A stretch of 64,000 nt of DNA. Origin: Euglena gracilis. Taxonomy: Eukaryota > Euglenida > Euglenophyceae > Euglenales. The notes under the pieces were generated by a model that saw only the letters and a program-made list of their open reading frames with translations, made no database searches and had not been told where the DNA came from. Of the stretch, positions 56,301-64,000 are shown one piece after another (positions within the stretch are counted from its first letter, which is position 1; the number at the start of each line of letters is the position of its first letter). The stretch spans positions 11,830,241 to 11,894,240 of the forward strand of contig CP154955.1 of the NCBI GenBank assembly GCA_039621445.1, given 5' to 3'. A program made the translations under genes and the position numbers.

Positions 56301-56987
56301 CCCTTCTCATTTTTTCCAGGTGCGCCGATTTTTGATCGAAAATGTTCATCACGTTGCACATTGCTGCGGTGGAGAACTGGGTTTCCCACCATTTTTTTTT
56401 CGTCGGTCCCCCAAACGTTTTGGGGGATCAACATCGCCCCTCCCCCCAAAAGTTGGTCTGCCCGCACAAAGGAATCTGGTGGGTGCCGACCCTCCTCTGT
56501 TCTCGCATTTCATTTGCCACTTACAGCACAGTCTGGGCAAACAGAAGACGGCAGCGTTTGGCGTAGCACCGGACGGCGGGGTGGGGCCGATCCTCCCTAT
56601 ATGGTAACCCCCCCCCCCCCGTTTTAGGTGCACAGGGTGTGCCCAATATCGGACCGAAGTTTCAGATCCTCCGGGGTGTGACACCAATTTGGGCCGAACC
56701 CGAACGTGGGTCAATGCACAATGGCTTTTGGGGGGGGGTGCGCACTTTTTTGGACTTCACTTTCGGACCCGTGGGGGTGTGCCACTTATTTGGGCCCAGC
56801 GCACTCAAATGAGGGATTTGTGGGGACGGAGACGACCCCTTCCCCCCACCCGCGGACCAGGGCCAAGTTCCAGCGGCTGAAGGACCTGGAGGTCGTCCCC
56901 GCCCTGCCCCGCAACGTGGCGTTCAAGGTGCTGAAGCGCGACCTCACGGAGGACTACCAGCGCCGCCACCCCCGCGCGAAGCTGTAG
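45602..56987 (+). CDS. AMP-forming fatty acyl-CoA synthetase, multi-exon, 5' incomplete
   Basis: A member of the ANL adenylate-forming superfamily. Family enzymes use ATP to convert a fatty acid to acyl-adenylate and then to acyl-CoA. Exons: 45602-45739, 46032-46065, 46162-46296, 46879-47096, 48583-48707, 48981-49027, 50822-50875, 51258-51338, 51511-51594, 53392-53528, 54770-54898, 55528-55588, 55740-55784, 56103-56191, 56861-56987. Diagnostic parts are the phosphate loop [23 protein letters not shown], the hinge region VDRKKDMI and a C-terminal Lys in [10 protein letters not shown]. The closest relatives I can place are bacterial-type long-chain fatty-acid CoA ligases with [11 protein letters not shown] and HVTHI motifs. 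About 80-100 N-terminal residues are missing. At least four introns lack GT-AG. Confidence 0.93.
46032..46065 (+). CDS. acyl-CoA synthetase micro-exon 2 (34 bp)
   Basis: Encodes [12 protein letters not shown], joining exactly between YW and STLLASSS as the family requires. Both flanking introns lack GT-AG. Confidence 0.88.
46162..46296 (+). CDS. acyl-CoA synthetase exon 3
   Basis: Encodes [20 protein letters not shown] and on to [10 protein letters not shown]. The 45 codons are in phase 0 with a GT donor at 46297. Positions 46297-46878 are a conventional intron. Confidence 0.88.
46879..47096 (+). CDS. acyl-CoA synthetase exon 4 (ATP-binding loop)
   Basis: Encodes [20 protein letters not shown] and then [20 protein letters not shown], the Ser/Thr/Gly-rich phosphate-binding loop, followed by [17 protein letters not shown]. 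Acceptor CAG ends at 46878 and the GTGTGC donor starts at 47097. A GT microsatellite occupies the next intron. Confidence 0.95.
47119..47372. repeat. (GT)n microsatellite in acyl-CoA synthetase intron
   Basis: Long GT tract with GTACAT and GGT interruptions, all within the 1.5 kb intron 47097-48582. Confidence 0.96.
48140..48240. repeat. degenerate C-rich repeat, copy 2
   Basis: Starts with CCAGATCTCACACCTAACC as at 26627 and continues as AACCCCAATCC-type units. Confidence 0.7.
48583..48707 (+). CDS. acyl-CoA synthetase exon 5
   Basis: Encodes [20 protein letters not shown] and [20 protein letters not shown]. The [10 protein letters not shown] motif identifies the subfamily. It ends in phase 1 before the nonconventional intron 48708-48980. 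Confidence 0.94.
48708..48980 (+). other. nonconventional euglenid-type intron (273 bp)
   Basis: Starts GGCCAG and ends CTGCATCC, so CAG is at +4 to +6 and CTG at -8 to -6. An 11 bp perfect inverted repeat (48711-48721 and 48965-48975) pairs the ends. The 7 bp ATCCGGC occurs at both junctions. There is no GT-AG solution that preserves the family alignment [18 protein letters not shown]. Confidence 0.88.
48981..49027 (+). CDS. acyl-CoA synthetase exon 6 (47 bp)
   Basis: Encodes [16 protein letters not shown], matching the family HVTHI segment residue for residue. The donor GTCCTT at 49028 is conventional. Confidence 0.92.
49028..50821 (+). other. 1.8 kb conventional intron
   Basis: Begins GTCCTT and ends GCAG. 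It holds T-rich sequence and palindromic GTCGACCCCCC motifs at 50455-50680. I see no separate gene in it. Confidence 0.7.
50822..50875 (+). CDS. acyl-CoA synthetase exon 7
   Basis: Encodes [18 protein letters not shown]. The 3' boundary is fixed to within a base by the 9 bp pairing CACCGCTTG (50880-50888) with CAAGCGGTG (51244-51252). Confidence 0.85.
51258..51338 (+). CDS. acyl-CoA synthetase exon 8
   Basis: Encodes [20 protein letters not shown] and DKRRLIQ, the SVGAPLL segment of the family. Conventional donor GTGTGG at 51339. The 5' boundary is uncertain by one base. Confidence 0.88.
51511..51594 (+). CDS. acyl-CoA synthetase exon 9 (YGLTE motif)
   Basis: Encodes [20 protein letters not shown] followed by [13 protein letters not shown] is the adenine/acyl-pocket motif. 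Both splice sites are conventional. Confidence 0.94.
52385..52610. repeat. TA/CA/TG microsatellite
   Basis: CACACGTACATATATG-type units within the intron. Confidence 0.93.
52890..53160. mobile_element. TTATAACCCCC-family element, copy 3 (diverged)
   Basis: Shares GCTGACCAAGCAAAGCAGAT, CCATCAATTCCTTGACC and C-tract ends with the copies at 16.6 and 59.3 kb. Confidence 0.65.
53392..53528 (+). CDS. acyl-CoA synthetase exon 10
   Basis: Encodes [20 protein letters not shown] and [20 protein letters not shown] and YYG. Matches the PPGEVGEI region of the family. Conventional GTGTGC donor at 53529 after CG. Confidence 0.93.
54770..54898 (+). CDS. acyl-CoA synthetase exon 11 (TGD and hinge)
   Basis: Encodes [40 protein letters not shown] and MII. 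The Asp of RTGDLGY (ribose binding) and Arg-Lys-Lys-Asp (hinge) are present. Both sites conventional. Confidence 0.95.
55528..55588 (+). CDS. acyl-CoA synthetase exon 12
   Basis: Encodes [23 protein letters not shown] ends at 55527. The 3' boundary is inferred from the family HPAV-x-E pattern and has no usable GT, so the next intron is probably nonconventional. Confidence 0.9.
55740..55784 (+). CDS. acyl-CoA synthetase exon 13 (45 bp)
   Basis: Encodes [15 protein letters not shown], the family GVPD-x-KWGE motif. Conventional GTGTGG donor at 55785. Confidence 0.9.
56103..56191 (+). CDS. acyl-CoA synthetase exon 14
   Basis: Encodes [20 protein letters not shown] and [12 protein letters not shown] ends at 56102, and donor GTTTGT starts at 56192. 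Confidence 0.93.
56861..56987 (+). CDS. acyl-CoA synthetase terminal exon 15
   Basis: Encodes [20 protein letters not shown] and [20 protein letters not shown] followed by Leu and TAG at 56987. The Lys of AFK occupies the position of the catalytic Lys, but the residue before it is Phe rather than the usual Gly. Confidence 0.94.
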
Positions 56988-57291
56988 GGGCCATTGCCCC
57001 CCCCACCCCATCCGCCTCCGCCTTGTACCATACACCTCAGCCGACTCCCAGGGGCAGGCGGACAGTCCGCTGGTGCTCCACCTGCCACCGTAAGTCATTC
57101 CAGAGAAGCCACCCTCCCCCCTGCTGTGCCTCTGACCCTCCGTCGGGGTCATGTCTTTGAAACATCCGGGAACAAACGGAGCTTTCTTCGGTTCGTTTTT
57201 TCCCCCTGAAGCATGTATGCCGCACATTATGAAAGTTGTGAACACAGAGGAAGATCGCTGCCTAGTCAGTAGTCACCAAGCACCTCTGATG

Positions 57292-57395
57292 CTGGGCGAT
57301 GCTGGGCGATGCTGGACTTTTGGAGACCCGAGGTGGGGTTCCGATGCTGGGCGATGCTGGGCGATGCAGGGCGATGCTGGGCGATGCTGGCTTTT
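57292..57395. repeat. (GATGCTGGGC)n decamer repeat
   Basis: Two short arrays of GATGCTGGGC units just downstream of the acyl-CoA synthetase. Confidence 0.85.
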
Positions 57396-57399
57396 TTGT

Positions 57400-58045
57400 G
57401 TATTTTTCAGAATTATACCATTTTCAGGATAATTTCCCGAAAAATCTCCAATATTGCACCCATCTTTGTGATTTTTGATAAATTTTTGCTATTTTGGGGG
57501 TTATTTTGCATTGATTTGTGCAAATATTGGGCTAATTTGGGTCAATATGAGCACTTTTATGGTATTTTTGGCCATTTTATGTTATTTTCGTGATTTTGGG
57601 TAATTTTTCACAATGCTTTGTGGACACGTTGACGTTTTTGGGCTATTTTAGGTTATTTAAGCCTTTTTAGGCCATTTTGGTTGCTTTTTGGGGGCTTTTT
57701 GTGGTCATTTTTGGGCTTTGGCGGTCATTTTTGGGCTTTTGTGGTCATTTTGGCTTGGTTGAGAGCCAATGGATACAGACACTTCGACAAGATGCATAAA
57801 ATGCGGATACTGGACGAGATGCAGTGGTTGCAGATACTGGACAAGATGCGGATATGGACAAGATGCAGTGGATGCGGACACTGGACAAGATGCAGTGGAT
57901 GCAGATACTGGAGAAGATGCAGTGGATGCAGATACTGGAGAAGATTCAGCTACTTGACTGGACAAGATACACACACTAGACAAGATGCAATGGCTGCAGA
58001 CACCGGACAAGATGCAGATACCGGAGACCGAAGGGGTCTTAAAGG
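57400..58045. repeat. dispersed repeat with GATGCAGATNCTGGACAA minisatellite, copy 2
   Basis: Matches 42022-42935: the T-rich leader with GGTCAATATGAGCAC and then about 12 degenerate 18-mers from 57768. Confidence 0.9.
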
Positions 58046-58239
58046 GACCCAAAGCATTAAAAAGTGGCCAGAAAGCAATTAGAAGCAATCAAAAACAAAT
58101 CTAGTAGTAGCCGCAAGCCAAAAGGTGCCAAAGGTGGGTGAACTTGGGCAAAGTGGCCAAAAGTGATGGACAAAACACGTACAGGTGTTAACTTTATGAC
58201 TCAGAAGATTCAGGGAAGGGGTTGGGACCCCAGGGGGGG

Positions 58240-58590
58240 GGGGTCGCTTTCCACTTTCAAAGAACCGGTCAGATACTGTTTCTTTTGTTTCATTTTTACT
58301 GAATACTGGATCCCCCGCACTGAAATCATATGTTGCCCACACACTTGTTTGGGATGGAGTTTGAGAAGAAAGCTACGATAAGGATGAAATGCCTGGTATT
58401 CTAAAACTTGCCACTTGAGGCAGCAATAAACTTTGAGCAAGCAAATAAACCTCTCCTCCAAACAATACCCCCCCCCGAAGAATAACCCCCCGGCCTCCAA
58501 CTTCAAGTGCCCAAATAATAAACCGGGGGGGGGTTATTCTTTTAGAGGGGGGATCCGATGAAAATCAGCCAGGCTTAGGAGAGGCTTCTG
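58240..58590. other. C-tract repeat debris with AATAACCCCCC/GGGGGGTTATT ends
   Basis: A small inverted pair at about 58465-58550. No coding capacity. Confidence 0.5.
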
Positions 58591-58594
58591 TACT

Positions 58595-59018
58595 AACCCC
58601 CCCTAAAAAATAAGACCCCCTCCCAAAATAAGACCCCCCCTGGGCCGATCGAGCAAAAATCCAAAAATAAGACCCCCCCTTGACGGCGCGAAGCGCCGGG
58701 GACGGTGAAATTTTTCCCTGAAAAATTACCAAAATCCCCAATTTCATGCACAAAAATGATGAAATTTCAAAAAATTTCAGGGTTTTGAAGTGGGAAAAAA
58801 AGGGTAAATGTCAAATTACACCAATTTACACATGGCGCGAAGCGCCGAAGGAAAAATTTTAGCACTCTCGGGAACCTGAAAAATGGTGTTTTTTCGGGCC
58901 CGGGTCGGTCAAGAAAAAATCCAAAAATAAGACCCCCCCAAAAATAAGACCCCCCCTGGAGGCTTCCAGCAACGGACCCAAAAATAAGACCCGGGCCTTA
59001 TTTTTGGGGGGGGTTTAA
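58595..59018. mobile_element. AATAAGACCCCCC-family inverted-repeat element
   Basis: Repeated AAAAATAAGACCCCCC units at the left and right, with a terminal CTTATTTTTGGGGGGG inverted copy. The interior carries two GGCGCGAAGCGCC hairpins (about 58685 and 58833). Confidence 0.75.
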
Positions 59019-59288
59019 GGGTCATGGAGGTTACCATAATTGCAAGGGAGTCTTGCTTTGTTCTGGGATAAATTTGATTTCTTCTTTTTGTGCATTTCCC
59101 CAGGGCATCCCTGGTTCAGCTGCACAGAAATCTATTTCCATTCCACAGAAAAGCAAGAGGTGGACATTGGAGAGAAACACAAACACACCCATATGCTGAC
59201 ATGCACCCACACACCCACACCACCCATCCATCAACCCACCCTCACCCCCACCCACACCCATGCAACCTCACCAAAACTGCAACCCCAC

Positions 59289-59655
59289 TTATAAACCCCC
59301 CCACTCCCACTCATGACCCCCCCCCTGGCCGACCAACCAAACCTGGACTTATAACCCCCTTGGGAATAACCCCCCCCCTTGGGAAGAAAAATGAAAACCG
59401 CCGGGGATGATTTTTTTCGGCCGCAAACCACACAAAAACTGATTTTTTGGCAATTTTTTGAGACTGACCATCATCCAAAAATGCCATTTTTGACCAAATT
59501 TGCCGAAAATTGCCAATTTGGGGGGGGGGTTCGGGGTCATTTGGGGGGGTCAGATTTTCACCAACAATTCCTTGACTTATAAACCCCTTCCTTTGGCTGA
59601 CCAACCAAACCAGATCCTGTAAACCCCGGGGGGTTTACAGGTGGGGGCTTACAGG
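59289..59655. mobile_element. TTATAACCCCC-family element, copy 4
   Basis: Very similar to copy 1 at 16598, sharing GCCGACCAACCAAACC, GGGAAGAAAAATGAAA and CCATTTTTGACCAAATTTGC in order. Confidence 0.8.
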
Positions 59656-59749
59656 CAAACCTGGTGGGGGAGGTGGTCAGGTGGTGGGGAGGTCACCCAA
59701 AAAGACAGAGTTTCAGAGACTCTCATAGATCCCTGACCCTGACGCGGAT

Positions 59750-59815
59750 TCATGCGCACACGCACGCACGCACAAGTGTGCATGCACACGCACATGCACG
59801 CACACACATGCGCAT
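59750..59815. repeat. CA/CG-rich repeat in kinase intron
   Basis: CGCACGCACG and CATGCACACG units immediately downstream (minus strand) of the last recognised kinase exon. Confidence 0.85.
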
Positions 59816-59817
59816 AC

Positions 59818-63549
<3,732 letters not shown>

Positions 63550-64000
63550 CTGCGGGGGGGGGGGATAACGGCCACACGAAACAGCCGCCATCAAACGGGT
63601 CGGCAGGCGGTGCTGGTGGTAGGCTGCCCCTAGCACACCCCCCCCGTGGGGTAGGCACCCGACTAAGCACAAGCCTGCTCCATGCTGAGGGGTGCTGCCT
63701 CCATTTCCAAGCCCACAGAGGTGCATTGCCCAACCCCCAACCCCGAGGCAATCCACAAGGGACAGACATTTTTTTTCCCTTACGGACCGCCCCCAGGCCT
63801 GAGGGACGGCCAACGGCCGATCTTGGGATCGAATGGGTTCAATAAAAAAGTCAAAAATAAAACCGCATTCTTTGACGTTTTGGGTGGATGGACAATGGTA
63901 TAAGGATGCCAGAAATCACTTTCCCCCTAAAATCGCCCATTTTTGTCAAAATATGGCCATTTTGGGGGGGGGGCATTTTTCCTGTGGATTTTCATTGAAT
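63550..64000. other. intron of the kinase gene, right edge
   Basis: G/C tracts and T-rich sequence with no kinase N-lobe motif visible on the minus strand. Confidence 0.5.

Noticed and set aside
59031-59129. Candidate last exon of the Aurora kinase after an acceptor CAG (minus strand)
   Set aside because: The acceptor is good, but the peptide lacks the L-x-x-x-P-x-x-R and HPW pattern expected at the end of the kinase domain.

Overview
This is a eukaryotic nuclear window: short GC-rich exons scattered through long introns packed with simple repeats, G/C homopolymers and small inverted-repeat elements. The best clue to the organism is the splicing. Two recognisable genes mix ordinary GT-AG introns with introns that lack GT-AG, carry CAG at +4 to +6 and CTG at -8 to -6, and have ends that can base-pair. 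That combination is described for the nonconventional introns of euglenids, so I infer a euglenid such as Euglena. The inference rests on splice structure and was not confirmed by a database search.

Layout. Positions 1-16 kb hold microsatellites and a scatter of plausible exons with high third-position GC on the + strand, ending in a stop at 15921; the product is not recognised. Positions 16-20.7 kb hold a copy of a G/C-tract element family, a 1.2 kb hAT DNA transposon with intact ends and 8 bp target-site duplication (17819-19044), and a terminal exon ending at 20729. Positions 20.7-30.3 kb contain a 1 kb CA/CG microsatellite and exons of a third unrecognised + strand gene ending at 30281. 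Positions 28.4-29.1 kb are a tandem repeat of about 215 bp. Positions 30.6-45.5 kb are mostly repeats: a hairpin-rich foldback element (34.77-36.0 kb), several small TIR elements, a dispersed repeat with an internal minisatellite, and a few ambiguous exons.

Positions 45.6-57.0 kb encode, on the + strand, an AMP-forming acyl-CoA synthetase split into at least 15 exons, lacking only its N-terminal exons. Positions 59.8-63.6 kb encode, on the - strand, the catalytic core of an Aurora-type protein kinase in five exons. Its glycine-loop exons lie beyond the right edge and its last exon was not found. The two genes converge.

The most interesting result is that conserved protein families fix several intron boundaries to within a base. 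These nonconventional introns sit beside ordinary introns in the same transcripts.
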